A stretch of 64,000 bases of DNA, taken from positions 1 through 64,000 of the forward strand of contig NZ_PPSW01000012.1 in NCBI RefSeq assembly GCF_005876835.1, in the 5' to 3' direction. Position numbers and translations under genes: made by a program. How positions within the stretch are numbered: the stretch's first letter is position 1; every line of letters begins with the position of its first letter. The notes beneath the pieces are model-generated. The model saw nothing but the letters and a program-made list of their open reading frames with translations, was not told where the DNA came from and did no database searches. The stretch comes from Pseudoalteromonas phenolica. GTDB lineage: Bacteria; Pseudomonadota; Gammaproteobacteria; Enterobacterales; Alteromonadaceae. This document shows positions 37,288 through 46,169 of the stretch, one piece after another.

Positions 37288-37809
37288 TTAGGCGGACAAC
37301 TGAACCGCCTGCTGCATTTCTCCGCTAGCTAAATGATCATAAAAACCCGCTGCATCTATTTTGGGTTTATCAACCTCTAATGCGCCAGCTCTTTGAGCGA
37401 AAATTTTAGCCTGCACAGTCGGTTCACAATTATCAATAATAGCTAACTCAATATGCTTCTTATCGTCTCTGATATGTAAAGGTTCTGGCGAAAGACAATT
37501 TCTAAGCCTTAATTCAGCAAGTCCTTGCTCATGAAGTAAACGGCTATTATTTTCACCTATGGTCATATCATAAGTGTTGGGTGCCGTTTGTTGTTGGGGA
37601 CCAATTTGAAGTTCTTTTTTTAACGCATCTTCACTCTTATCTGGCTCAGTTAATTCTGATTCAGGTAAATGAAATTCACTGAAGTCGAGTGCGTTTGGTG
37701 AAAGCATAGCCAAACAAAGCGCAAAGTCAGCACGACGCTCTTGTGCCACGCTTTTTGCTAGCGTGTCACCAAGCTGATGCTCCTTGTTTAAAATGCGCTC
37801 TAATTGCAT
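37288..37809 (-). CDS. Conserved hypothetical protein (VC2046/SO_2500-like)
   Basis: The 173-aa soluble protein begins with NKEHQLGDTLAKSVAQERRADFALCLAMLS. This resembles a family of unknown function found in Vibrio and Shewanella (VC2046/SO_2500); the match is from memory. Its C-terminus is DHLASGEMQQAV-like. It is a lone gene, divergent from the tRNA-Tyr operon. Confidence 0.7.
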   Translation of the reverse strand: MQLERILNKEHQLGDTLAKSVAQERRADFALCLAMLSPNALDFSEFHLPESELTEPDKSEDALKKELQIGPQQQTAPNTYDMTIGENNSRLLHEQGLAELRLRNCLSPEPLHIRDDKKHIELAIIDNCEPTVQAKIFAQRAGALEVDKPKIDAAGFYDHLASGEMQQAVQLSA

Positions 37810-37878
37810 AGAGTTTCACCGATTATTTGAAAAGTTATATTTTTATCGGCATTTTTTTAATTTTCTTTAGTTGTTTTC

Positions 37879-37906
37879 TTTACTTAATAAAAAACTTTGT
37901 TATTAT
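37879..37906 (+). promoter_or_regulatory. Promoter of the tRNA-Tyr cluster
   Basis: TTTACT (37879-37884) and TATTAT (37901-37906) with a 16-bp spacer are followed by a GC-rich discriminator (CAGCGCCG). This is typical of stringently controlled stable-RNA promoters. Confidence 0.65.
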
Positions 37907-37921
37907 CAGCGCCGTTGTTTA

Positions 37922-38006
37922 GGAGGGGTTCCCGAGCGGCCAAAGGGATCAGACTGTAAATCTGACGGCTCTGCCTTCGCTGGTTCGAATCCAGCCCCCT
38001 CCACCA
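37922..38006 (+). tRNA. tRNA-Tyr (GUA), copy 1
   Basis: The 85-nt class II tRNA has GGAGGGG paired with CCCCTCC, an encoded CCA, the TTCGAAT T-loop and anticodon GTA at 37956-37958 in the loop CTGTAAA. A long variable arm is present. Confidence 0.97.
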
Positions 38007-38025
38007 TAACAACACACTACAACTT

Positions 38026-38110
38026 GGAGGGGTTCCCGAGCGGCCAAAGGGATCAGACTGTAAATCTGACGGCTCTGCCTTCGCTGGTTCGAATCCAGCC
38101 CCCTCCACCA
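38026..38110 (+). tRNA. tRNA-Tyr (GUA), copy 2
   Basis: Identical in sequence to copy 1, after a 19-bp spacer. TACAACTT before it and AAGTTGTA after it (sharing the last A of CCA) extend the acceptor stem in the precursor. Confidence 0.97.
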
Positions 38111-38137
38111 AGTTGTACAAAATTAGATATCCCCTGT

Positions 38138-38222
38138 GGAGGGGTTCCCGAGCGGCCAAAGGGATCAGACTGTAAATCTGACGGCTCTGCCTTCGCTGGT
38201 TCGAATCCAGCCCCCTCCACCA
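38138..38222 (+). tRNA. tRNA-Tyr (GUA), copy 3
   Basis: Identical in sequence to copies 1 and 2, after a 27-bp spacer. CCA is encoded. A T/C-rich tract follows but no clear terminator hairpin. Confidence 0.97.
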
Positions 38223-38248
38223 TCTCTTTCTTATTAAATCATCTTACT

Positions 38249-38920
38249 TCATTCTATCATTAACGCTTTACCATTCTTGTTAAACCATAATCTTGCTGAC
38301 TTATAATCTTCATAGTGCTTTTCAACAAGCTGCCAAAATAATGTGTTATGTGCCAGTACATGACAATGTGCTAGCTCATGAACAATAACATAATCAATAA
38401 TATGCTCTGGCGCCCCTGCAAGAAGGCTATTAAAAGTAAGCGCTTGTTTACTGCTACAACTCCCCCAGCGGCTCTTATACTCCCTGATTTTCACCGCTGA
38501 AACATGACAATTCATTTGCTTAGACAATTGCTCTAAGCACAACTCTAAATAACTAGAGAGCAAATCTGTCAGTAATTTAATGATCGCTCGCCTAAACTCA
38601 AGCCTCTCTTGGCGCAGCACTTCAGGTAAATATATAAAGCGGCTCTCATGATCTATTACAGGCTTGTTTATATCTGAAAATTCAATCTTGTAAACTGAAC
38701 CAAAAACCAAAAGTGACCTTGTTTGCAAAGGCTTTTGTTTATTAGGCGCAAGCTCTAGTTTCTGTCTTTGTGTATGTACCCAGTCTTTTTTGCTCTTGAG
38801 CCAATTTTCTAAAGCGACTTCACACACGTTTTCGGGGGCTGTCACGACCACTTGCTCTGGTGTGACTTTAATTGCAACCGTCTTTCTTCGTTTACTAAGC
38901 TTTAATTGATAATCAAACAT
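38249..38920 (-). CDS. YgjP-like metal-dependent hydrolase
   Basis: The 223-aa protein belongs to the YgjP/DUF45 zinc metallopeptidase-like family. It has HELAH at 181-185 with H191 as the third ligand, and the family segment REYKSRWGSCSS at 146-157. It is cytoplasmic, and the substrate is unknown; in some bacteria the family sits next to restriction enzymes, but not here. It reads toward the tRNA cluster. Confidence 0.88.
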   Translation of the reverse strand: MFDYQLKLSKRRKTVAIKVTPEQVVVTAPENVCEVALENWLKSKKDWVHTQRQKLELAPNKQKPLQTRSLLVFGSVYKIEFSDINKPVIDHESRFIYLPEVLRQERLEFRRAIIKLLTDLLSSYLELCLEQLSKQMNCHVSAVKIREYKSRWGSCSSKQALTFNSLLAGAPEHIIDYVIVHELAHCHVLAHNTLFWQLVEKHYEDYKSARLWFNKNGKALMIE

Positions 38921-39004
38921 TTTTAAGAATTTTTTTTACTTCACATTCAAAGCCATAAATTTACTGCTACCTTTAGTGTAATAAGACTATAAAGGGGTTA
39001 ATTT

Positions 39005-39985
39005 ATGAAAGATAAACCTACTTGCCAGTATCACTCTCCTGATGGCCGTCGCTGCCAAGAAATTGATATGGGTTCTGGTCTTTGCTTTTGGCATGACGCA
39101 AAGTTCGATAAAAGTGGGCTTGAATTATCGCAAAAACTAGAACGTTATGCCAAGCGTGGTGGGCTTCTACAAGGTTTAGAATTGAAAAGAGCAAATCTCG
39201 AGGGACTAAATCTTGTCAAACATAATGACCATACTGGTTACGACTTATCATATAGCAATTTTTATCGTGCGAATTTAAGAGGCGCGCACTTATTTAACAA
39301 CAAAATTGAAAATGCCTCTTTAATGAAAGCAGATCTGCATGATGCCAATTTACATTGCTGTAAGCTTTCAAATTCCAACTTATTGGGTATAAAGCTAAAC
39401 AATACTCGGATCGATAATATAGATTTAAGTGGTAAGTTACAGCAAGAAAATGAGGCAAGCTTAGCGGCCAAAGAGAAACGAACAGAAGATGCCGCTGACT
39501 TCTTCTTACAATCTGAAGAGACATACCGCACACTTAGAAAAGGCGCTGAGCAACAAGGTCTTTTTGAAATGGCAGGTAATTATACCTACAAAGAGCTGCG
39601 TATGCGTCATTATCAATACCCGACTCATTCAAAAAAGCGCTTTATGAGTGCGGCTGTTGATCTACTCTGTGGTTATGGTGAAAAACCCGCCAATGTGATC
39701 CGTTTCAGCCTTTCAATGATTGTATTTTGCGCACTGATGTACTTCCTGTTTGGCATAAGCTATCAGGATGAAGTGCTTTCTATTAACTTTTCACAAAGCT
39801 TTTCTGACAATATAAGTGCACTGCTTAACAGTTTTTATTTTAGTGTAGTGACATTTACAACTCTGGGTTATGGTGACATTACCCCCATCGGATTTTCTCG
39901 CTTTATTGCCACGGTTGAAGCATTTACAGGTAGTTTCTCTTTGGCATTGTTCGTCGTAGTCTTCGTAAAGAGAATGACGCGTTAA
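39005..39985 (+). CDS. Pentapeptide-repeat protein fused to a two-helix potassium channel
   Basis: The 326-aa protein has three parts. A Cys/His-rich N-terminus (CQYHSPDGRRCQEIDMGSGLCFWH, residues 8-31) looks like a small metal-binding knuckle. A block of pentapeptide repeats spans about 62-140 (ANLEGL, ANLRGA, ADLHDANL). The C-terminus has two membrane helices (about 240-258 and 300-320) around the pore filter TLGYGD at 286-291. This is a potassium-selective channel pore with a right-handed beta-helix cytoplasmic domain, so gating by a bound partner is a reasonable inference. A strong hairpin overlaps the stop codon. Confidence 0.88.
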   Translation: MKDKPTCQYHSPDGRRCQEIDMGSGLCFWHDAKFDKSGLELSQKLERYAKRGGLLQGLELKRANLEGLNLVKHNDHTGYDLSYSNFYRANLRGAHLFNNKIENASLMKADLHDANLHCCKLSNSNLLGIKLNNTRIDNIDLSGKLQQENEASLAAKEKRTEDAADFFLQSEETYRTLRKGAEQQGLFEMAGNYTYKELRMRHYQYPTHSKKRFMSAAVDLLCGYGEKPANVIRFSLSMIVFCALMYFLFGISYQDEVLSINFSQSFSDNISALLNSFYFSVVTFTTLGYGDITPIGFSRFIATVEAFTGSFSLALFVVVFVKRMTR

Positions 39986-39998
39986 TCGCGTCATTCTC
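39970..39998. terminator. Terminator hairpin over the channel gene stop codon
   Basis: A 12-bp perfect stem GAGAATGACGCG/CGCGTCATTCTC with loop TTAAT contains the TAA stop. It lies between convergent genes and can serve both. Confidence 0.75.
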
Positions 39999-40012
39999 TT
40001 ATACAATATGTA

Positions 40013-41620
40013 TTACTCATCTTTAGGCCAGCTAAATGGAATACTAGGAACAGTAAGCCCTCTTGCGGCCAATGCTTCTGGTACTGTCAGGCTTGTATCT
40101 GAAGCGCTCCACAGATCATTCGTAAATACTGAACTGCTATCTTCGGCAGAGATATCACCTAAGACACCACTTAAATCTATATCAAATATGAAACTACCTG
40201 AGCCATCATAGTCACAACTTGTTGTCGGTGCATATTCAATATTAGCTCTATGAACAGTGCCTAAATACACACTTAAACTGGCATCGTACTCGAAGAATTG
40301 TCTTTGTGTTTTAGCAACGAGCGCATGGCTTGCACCTGGCCCAGCCCAATTACATATAAACCCTTGGATCCAACCGTCAGTGTCTGTGACTTGTTCACCA
40401 TAACCAAAATGCGCTTCACCATTATCTAAACTTGTATCATTAAATCCTATATTAAATATCCGACTGTGAGAGTCGTTCACACCCGCTTGCCAAACATAGC
40501 TATAACTACCAGCCAGAGAGGTTAAATCGAAATCAGCACCTAAGATTGCAAAATTTTCACTCCAACCATCGCTGTTTGAAGCGCTATACGTATTATCAAC
40601 ATCAACTAAACCATTACTATTAAATACTCCTGAGGCACTATGGCCGCATAAGGTGGCATTTCTTAATTGCAAGTTCATCTCATCATCTTCTCTTTCATAC
40701 GCGAGAGACGCTGCGAACGTACGTTCATTCTGACTGCAATTAAACCCTGGCCACTCTATACCTGACACCCCTTGCTTTCCTTCAACCGTGTATTGTAATA
40801 ACCCGGTATATTCAGTTTCTTCTGAACTAGGCGTGTGCGACATTGAAATAGTAATTCGATAGTCATTGCCAGACACTTGATAGTCCATTTCAGCACTATA
40901 TGTCCAGGTATCTGACGCAAGAGAGATGCTTGCATAATCGAAGCTAACGCTGGTTATCCCTTGGGCATTCATATAAGTGGTGAGATCTAGTGTTGCGCCC
41001 TCTTCCGGCAAAGATTCACCTTCACTGTCTGCAACGCTGATAAAACTCGCAATAACCATTAACGCCATTTCTGTTTGTGATTCAACACCAGAAAGCAGTG
41101 CATTTATTTGCGATACGGCGCAAGCGTTCCCACTGCTATCTTCTGCAAGCCACAAACCCAAATCACCACTGGGTAATGTACCTGAACTACTGCCTGAGCC
41201 ACTCGCTTCAGGGTGCCCTTCATACATTAACTGGGGACCGAAACAATCTGAGTTAATGCTAACTTGATAGAAAGAGGCAACATCAAATGCATCTGAAATT
41301 GCAAGCTCCCCGGCTAACACCTGCCCTATTTGCTCTGTTGCGGAAAAATAACTAGGGACAGTTGGGCCAAAGAGAGGTGTACTTGGCGCGTAACTCGGGC
41401 TGGTTCTTGCCTGTTTTTGCTGAGCACTGTCAGCAAAAGGTGATGACACCATTAAACTAGTTGGGAAACGTAAAGCAACTTTAGGCGCTTCAGTTTCGTC
41501 ATTTGTTGATTGTGTCGGCTCTGGGGTAGGTGTCATATTCTGACTATCTTCAGAGCTACTTGAACCGCAACCGGATAGACATACAAAAGCAGTTAAAACA
41601 GCAGGCAGGTAAGGTTTCAT
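40013..41620 (-). CDS. Putative surface lipoprotein, 535 aa
   Basis: The N-terminus MKPYLPAVLTAFVCLSGCGSS is a lipoprotein signal with lipobox LSGC, so the mature protein is acylated and membrane-anchored. A Ser/Pro/Thr-rich linker follows. The rest is rich in Ser, Tyr, Asp and Gly with many predicted strands and paired Cys (for example FNCSQ, TLCGH, FICNW, TSCDY). I do not recognise a family. It is monocistronic and convergent with the channel gene. Confidence 0.78.
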   Translation of the reverse strand: MKPYLPAVLTAFVCLSGCGSSSSEDSQNMTPTPEPTQSTNDETEAPKVALRFPTSLMVSSPFADSAQQKQARTSPSYAPSTPLFGPTVPSYFSATEQIGQVLAGELAISDAFDVASFYQVSINSDCFGPQLMYEGHPEASGSGSSSGTLPSGDLGLWLAEDSSGNACAVSQINALLSGVESQTEMALMVIASFISVADSEGESLPEEGATLDLTTYMNAQGITSVSFDYASISLASDTWTYSAEMDYQVSGNDYRITISMSHTPSSEETEYTGLLQYTVEGKQGVSGIEWPGFNCSQNERTFAASLAYEREDDEMNLQLRNATLCGHSASGVFNSNGLVDVDNTYSASNSDGWSENFAILGADFDLTSLAGSYSYVWQAGVNDSHSRIFNIGFNDTSLDNGEAHFGYGEQVTDTDGWIQGFICNWAGPGASHALVAKTQRQFFEYDASLSVYLGTVHRANIEYAPTTSCDYDGSGSFIFDIDLSGVLGDISAEDSSSVFTNDLWSASDTSLTVPEALAARGLTVPSIPFSWPKDE

Positions 41621-41847
41621 GCGACAAACTCCGTGATTGGCTTTAATAAAACGATTAGCAAAGCCTCAGAAAATTGCAAAACCCCTTTTTAAAAAATGTA
41701 GACATACTCATTGTAAATATGATCTAGATTGTATTTATTTCTCTTAGCCTTAACAGCATCAAGTCAATAAATTAGGCGCTAAGCGCTGACAATAACTTAC
41801 TGTTTCTTACAATTTAAAGCGAGATCCCTAACTGCACTTTAAGTGAT

Positions 41848-41872
41848 AAAAAGTCGCTACATACGACTTTTT
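41848..41872 (-). terminator. Terminator of hrpB
   Basis: AAAAAGTCG and CGACTTTTT pair around a 7-base loop and overlap the last codons of hrpB. On the minus strand the stem ends in T5. Confidence 0.8.
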
Positions 41873-44289
41873 ACTCTATTTGTTGCTGGACTATTGGCTG
41901 GATCATCAGGCCAAAAATGTTTTGGATAACGCCCTTTCATTTCTTTTTGCACTTCTTTGTAACTTGTACCCCAAAAATTTGCTAAGTCTTGCGTGAGCTG
42001 TAAAGGACGTTGCGCCGGGGATAATAACTCCATTAACAAAGGAAGCCGCCCTTCACACAGTCTTGGGGTTTCAAGCATACCAAACACCTCTTGCATTCGA
42101 ACGCTGAGTTTTGCTGGTCCTTCTTGTTGATAAGTGAGCTTTATATTAGACCCTGAGGGCACTTGTATTCTGACCGGCAGGAGTTGTTCTAACGCTTGCT
42201 GTTGAGACCAATCTAAACGACTCATTAGTGCATCTTTGAGCGCGAGTTTAGTTAACGCGCCGAACTGCTTTACTTGCTCTAAATATGGAGACAACCATGT
42301 TAAATCTGCTGTTAATGCATGCTCAGATAAATCATTGAATGTGTCAGGGTAAAACTTACAGGCTAGTTCAAAGCGCGTAAGTAACTGCTCACACTCGCCG
42401 TATGATTTGAATAATGACAGACCTTGTTTAGCTATCAAACTTAACCATGCATGCGTTCTTGCTTGTGTGTCAATTTCGGCTCTGCTTGGTTTGCTCGAAA
42501 GGATTATCTGCCCAAGTAGTTCTCGGTCTTCATGAATAAACTTCTGCTGTTTTTCATCAAATTCGCAAACGGTTTGTTGGCTTATCAAGTATGGAAGATG
42601 AGTATTTAACTCTTCAATATGTAAGGGCGTCGCACTAAACACCTGCATGCCCTTTTCCCCTCCTAAGGATACAATTGCTAAGTACTCAGCAACCGGCCAA
42701 ACTTGTTCATTGACTTTGACACCTGCACCGTTTGCCATTAAAAAGCCTTGCCCTCTGCGTTTTGCAATACGATCGGGGTAAGCTAATGCAATAAGGAGTG
42801 GCACGGCGGATATAGGGAGCTCTGCAAGTTTTGTAATATTAAGCCTTTTACACCAATGCTGATACGCTTGCTTGAAGCTTGATGTTGGCTTAGTTAGCAT
42901 GGTAGACAGTGCAATCACTACATCAGGGTTATGTTGTTTTCCTTGCTCCCATAAACTAACCAATGCACAAGCCAAAGCAGTAATGTCCGGGAGTTCAACT
43001 TCAAGTTGTTGGGCTTTTAATAACATATGGGCGTGTCTTGGTTCAGTGCCAAAACTATGGATCTGAGCGCCTAATGGGGTTAATTTTCCTTTGGCATCCA
43101 AGACTTCTAACATCTGCAGTAATTGAGTCGCTTGCTCTTGCTGAGATAACGAAGGCTGATCGAGTAATGGCAGTGCTGACACTTCTGCTCCCCATACTTT
43201 GGCTTCGAGCATTAGGGCACTGATATCAGATGTTTTTATCTGTGGTAAATCGTGGGCTATGCGTCGGTCGAACTGCGTTTTTTCACCAAGTCTATAAACA
43301 ACTCCCGGCTCAATACGCCCAGCACGCCCCGCCCTTTGCACCGCCGATGCTTTTGAGGTTGACTGCGTTTTAAGCTCACTCACACCTGTGTTCAAGTTAT
43401 AAACCGCAGCGCGTTTTTTGCCACTGTCTATCACTACTCGAACACCTTCTATGGTCAGAGACGTTTCTGCCACATTGGTGGTCAATACAACTTTTCTTCT
43501 TCCTTGCGGTGCTGGAGCAATAGCGGCTTGCTGTTGTTGTTTGTTTTGCTCGCCAAATAAGCTGACAACATCAATATTGTCGCCCAATTCACCTAAATTT
43601 TGTGCTACAAAATTAATCTCTTTTTGGCCTGGAAGAAAGACCAAAATACTGCCTGATTGCTCCTCAATCGCTTTATGTATTAAATTTGGAATGGCTGCTA
43701 ACCACTCTCGCTCGTTGCGAAGTGGCACATACATTTCTTCGACAGGATAGCTTCGCCCCTCCGAGCTAATTAAAGGACATTGTAAAAATTGCAGGTAACG
43801 TTCGGAGTCTAATGTCGCAGACATGACTAAGATTTTAAGATCATCTCTCAGTGCGCTTTGGCTTTCTAATGATAGAGCCAACGCAGTATCTGCTTGTAAT
43901 GAGCGCTCATGAAATTCATCAAAGATAAGTAGATCTATGCCATCTAACTCTGGGTCTTGCTGGATCATGCGTGTCAAAACACCTTCAGTGACGATTTCTA
44001 AACGCGTTCGGTGACTGACTTTCGCTTCTTGCTTTATTCTTAATCCGATTTGCTCGCCGACTTTTTCACCTAATTGTTGAGCTAAGAAATTAGCAATATT
44101 ACGAGCCGCTAATCTGCGCGGCTCTAACATCACTATTTTCCTAAATTGCCCTGATAACATGAGTTGTAAAGGCAACCAAGTTGATTTACCTGCACCTGGG
44201 GGGGCCTGTAGTAATACACTCGGATGAGAAGATAAGGAGTCGGTCAATTGTGAAAAAACAGATTCAATCGGCAGCACAGTTTCGCTCAA
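41857..44289 (-). CDS. hrpB: ATP-dependent helicase HrpB
   Basis: The 810-aa DEAH-box helicase has Walker A APPGAGKST near residues 29-37, motif II DEFH near 120, SAT (motif III) and the QRAGRAGR motif VI. The HrpB-specific C-terminal domain ends RYPKHFWPDDP. Family members are linked to RNA metabolism, but the bacterial function is poorly defined. The GGDEF gene ends 17 bp upstream, so the two may be co-transcribed. Confidence 0.94.
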   Translation of the reverse strand: MSETVLPIESVFSQLTDSLSSHPSVLLQAPPGAGKSTWLPLQLMLSGQFRKIVMLEPRRLAARNIANFLAQQLGEKVGEQIGLRIKQEAKVSHRTRLEIVTEGVLTRMIQQDPELDGIDLLIFDEFHERSLQADTALALSLESQSALRDDLKILVMSATLDSERYLQFLQCPLISSEGRSYPVEEMYVPLRNEREWLAAIPNLIHKAIEEQSGSILVFLPGQKEINFVAQNLGELGDNIDVVSLFGEQNKQQQQAAIAPAPQGRRKVVLTTNVAETSLTIEGVRVVIDSGKKRAAVYNLNTGVSELKTQSTSKASAVQRAGRAGRIEPGVVYRLGEKTQFDRRIAHDLPQIKTSDISALMLEAKVWGAEVSALPLLDQPSLSQQEQATQLLQMLEVLDAKGKLTPLGAQIHSFGTEPRHAHMLLKAQQLEVELPDITALACALVSLWEQGKQHNPDVVIALSTMLTKPTSSFKQAYQHWCKRLNITKLAELPISAVPLLIALAYPDRIAKRRGQGFLMANGAGVKVNEQVWPVAEYLAIVSLGGEKGMQVFSATPLHIEELNTHLPYLISQQTVCEFDEKQQKFIHEDRELLGQIILSSKPSRAEIDTQARTHAWLSLIAKQGLSLFKSYGECEQLLTRFELACKFYPDTFNDLSEHALTADLTWLSPYLEQVKQFGALTKLALKDALMSRLDWSQQQALEQLLPVRIQVPSGSNIKLTYQQEGPAKLSVRMQEVFGMLETPRLCEGRLPLLMELLSPAQRPLQLTQDLANFWGTSYKEVQKEMKGRYPKHFWPDDPANSPATNRVKSRM

Positions 44290-44306
44290 ATAGATAAACT
44301 TTTTGT

Positions 44307-46169
44307 TTAGTTTATCATGGTATTGATGATCTCCTCACGGTTTGAGATTGCCTTTAGGTTGCCCTGCTCTATTAATTGCTTGGCATTATTAACAATATCT
44401 TCAGCCTTAAAGGCTTTGTCAAACTTTGCTTCTGTGATCCCAACCCATGCATTCCTGCCACCGTTCTTCGCCGTATATAAACACAAGTCTGCAAGTTCGA
44501 TGGTTTGCTCCCAGTCAAGCAGAGCCGAGTTTCTTTGCAAAGGAAATGGTGTAAAGCCAAATGAAGCAGTAACCGGAATTCGTATGTTATTATCTTTAAA
44601 CTCAAAAGACTCTATATTAACTCTGATCCGCTCTAGAATTTCTGCTGCTGCGTCACGCGAGATATTAGGCATTAATAGTAAAAATTCTTCACCACCCCAA
44701 CGAATAATGACATCATTTTGCCTAATCGTTTGTTTTAGCACAGTTACAAAAGATTTTAGAACTGCATCACCTGCGCTATGCCCATAGGTGTCATTGACCC
44801 GCTTAAAGAAGTCGATATCGATTAAACACATAATGGTTGACTCGGTCATAATCTCAGTGGGTAAATATTCGTCAATGTGGGTGAATAAGAAGTGACGATT
44901 ATAGGCCCCTGTTAGACTATCTGTATAACTTAATGCTTGAAGCTGTTTATTTCTAATTGCAAGCTCTTGTGTACGCTGAGCAACTTGCTGCTCAAGTATT
45001 TTCAAAGTACGTCTGTTTTGCCAGCGCCAATATATAAAAAATAGTAATGTAAAAAACAACACCACAAGTAATATCACTCGCTGTTGTAATAAAGCGGTGT
45101 TTTCTATTGCTTGCAACTGTTGCGTTATTTGCTGCTCTTTTAGGGCATTATCTTTTTCAAGTAAAGACAGCTGCTGCCTTTGCTGATCAAAGTCAAATCT
45201 TGCCTCAAGCTGCAGTAACTTATTATTTCTTTTTTGCAGGTCTAAGGCCTTTTGCGTAAATGCATAGCGCTTCAAATATAAATGCGCCCATTGGTAATCT
45301 TGGATTTGAGCGAAACTGGCAGCCAGAGTATGTTGTAATTGTGCTTGCTCTTCTAAAAAACGTGTGTGAAAAGTACTTTGTAGACCATCTTGGGCGGTTA
45401 AAATCGCTTTAGCAAACAAACCAGCTTGAAGGTATGTCTTCGCTTGCAGCACTTTAACCATTAACTTGGTATGATGAAATTGACTATCAGAATTGTACTG
45501 GCTGATTTGATCGATCAAACCCTGTGCTGCAATGTGATCACCCATTTCTAACTTTACTTTTGCTTTCTCAATCAGCAACTCAATATAAATCGACTTACTC
45601 ATATTTGGTTTGTCTAGTGCATCATCAAGCACATACAATGCTTGCAAATAACTTCCTTTACTAAAATAGATCCTAGCCCTCCAAAGACAAACCTTAGCCC
45701 TCAAAATACTGACTTTAGGCAATTGATTGACCAAAAGTGCTATTTTATCCATTTTTTCTGATGCTTGTTTAAAACGCTCTAACGATACCTCAAGATGAAC
45801 AATTGAAAGGTAAACACTGATCAACAAAGCGGGATCGGCCAGCTCTACCGCGATATCTAGAGCCCGTTGATTAAGCGTTAAGCTCTCTTTATAGTCTCCG
45901 TAACGGTGTTTTAGTAATGCCACCAATAATAATGCTTCAGCTTGAACTTTAGCATTGTTAACAGAAGCAGCTTCTTGCTCGAGAGCCTTTAGGTTTGGCA
46001 ATAATTTTAAGTCATATGTTGCCAATACTGCTTTTTTATATACCTCTAGCTTTGCGGGAAGCTCAGCAAAACTTTTAGTTTGTAATTTAGACGCAGGTGT
46101 TTTACTGGAAGATTCAAAACAAAAAAAGAAGATGAATAGCGCAATAAGCTGAGAAGTATATTTAATCAT
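44307..46169 (-). CDS. Membrane diguanylate cyclase with TPR-like sensor
   Basis: I start at the ATG at 46169 (MIKYTSQLIALFIFFF), which overlaps the stop of the upstream gene as ATGA and gives a signal peptide; the protein is then 620 aa. The periplasmic part is a helical TPR-like array (about 40-330). A coiled coil and a single membrane helix (about 358-378, VILLVVLFFTLLFFIY) follow. The C-terminal GGDEF domain has GGEEF near 491-495. It should make cyclic di-GMP in response to a periplasmic signal. Coupling to a binding-protein gene suggests that protein delivers the signal. Confidence 0.88.
   Translation of the reverse strand: MIKYTSQLIALFIFFFCFESSSKTPASKLQTKSFAELPAKLEVYKKAVLATYDLKLLPNLKALEQEAASVNNAKVQAEALLLVALLKHRYGDYKESLTLNQRALDIAVELADPALLISVYLSIVHLEVSLERFKQASEKMDKIALLVNQLPKVSILRAKVCLWRARIYFSKGSYLQALYVLDDALDKPNMSKSIYIELLIEKAKVKLEMGDHIAAQGLIDQISQYNSDSQFHHTKLMVKVLQAKTYLQAGLFAKAILTAQDGLQSTFHTRFLEEQAQLQHTLAASFAQIQDYQWAHLYLKRYAFTQKALDLQKRNNKLLQLEARFDFDQQRQQLSLLEKDNALKEQQITQQLQAIENTALLQQRVILLVVLFFTLLFFIYWRWQNRRTLKILEQQVAQRTQELAIRNKQLQALSYTDSLTGAYNRHFLFTHIDEYLPTEIMTESTIMCLIDIDFFKRVNDTYGHSAGDAVLKSFVTVLKQTIRQNDVIIRWGGEEFLLLMPNISRDAAAEILERIRVNIESFEFKDNNIRIPVTASFGFTPFPLQRNSALLDWEQTIELADLCLYTAKNGGRNAWVGITEAKFDKAFKAEDIVNNAKQLIEQGNLKAISNREEIINTMIN

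Noticed and set aside
37871-38263. 130-codon plus-strand frame and overlapping minus frames across the tRNA cluster
   Set aside because: They translate three copies of tRNA-Tyr and are repeats of the same RNA gene sequence, not proteins.
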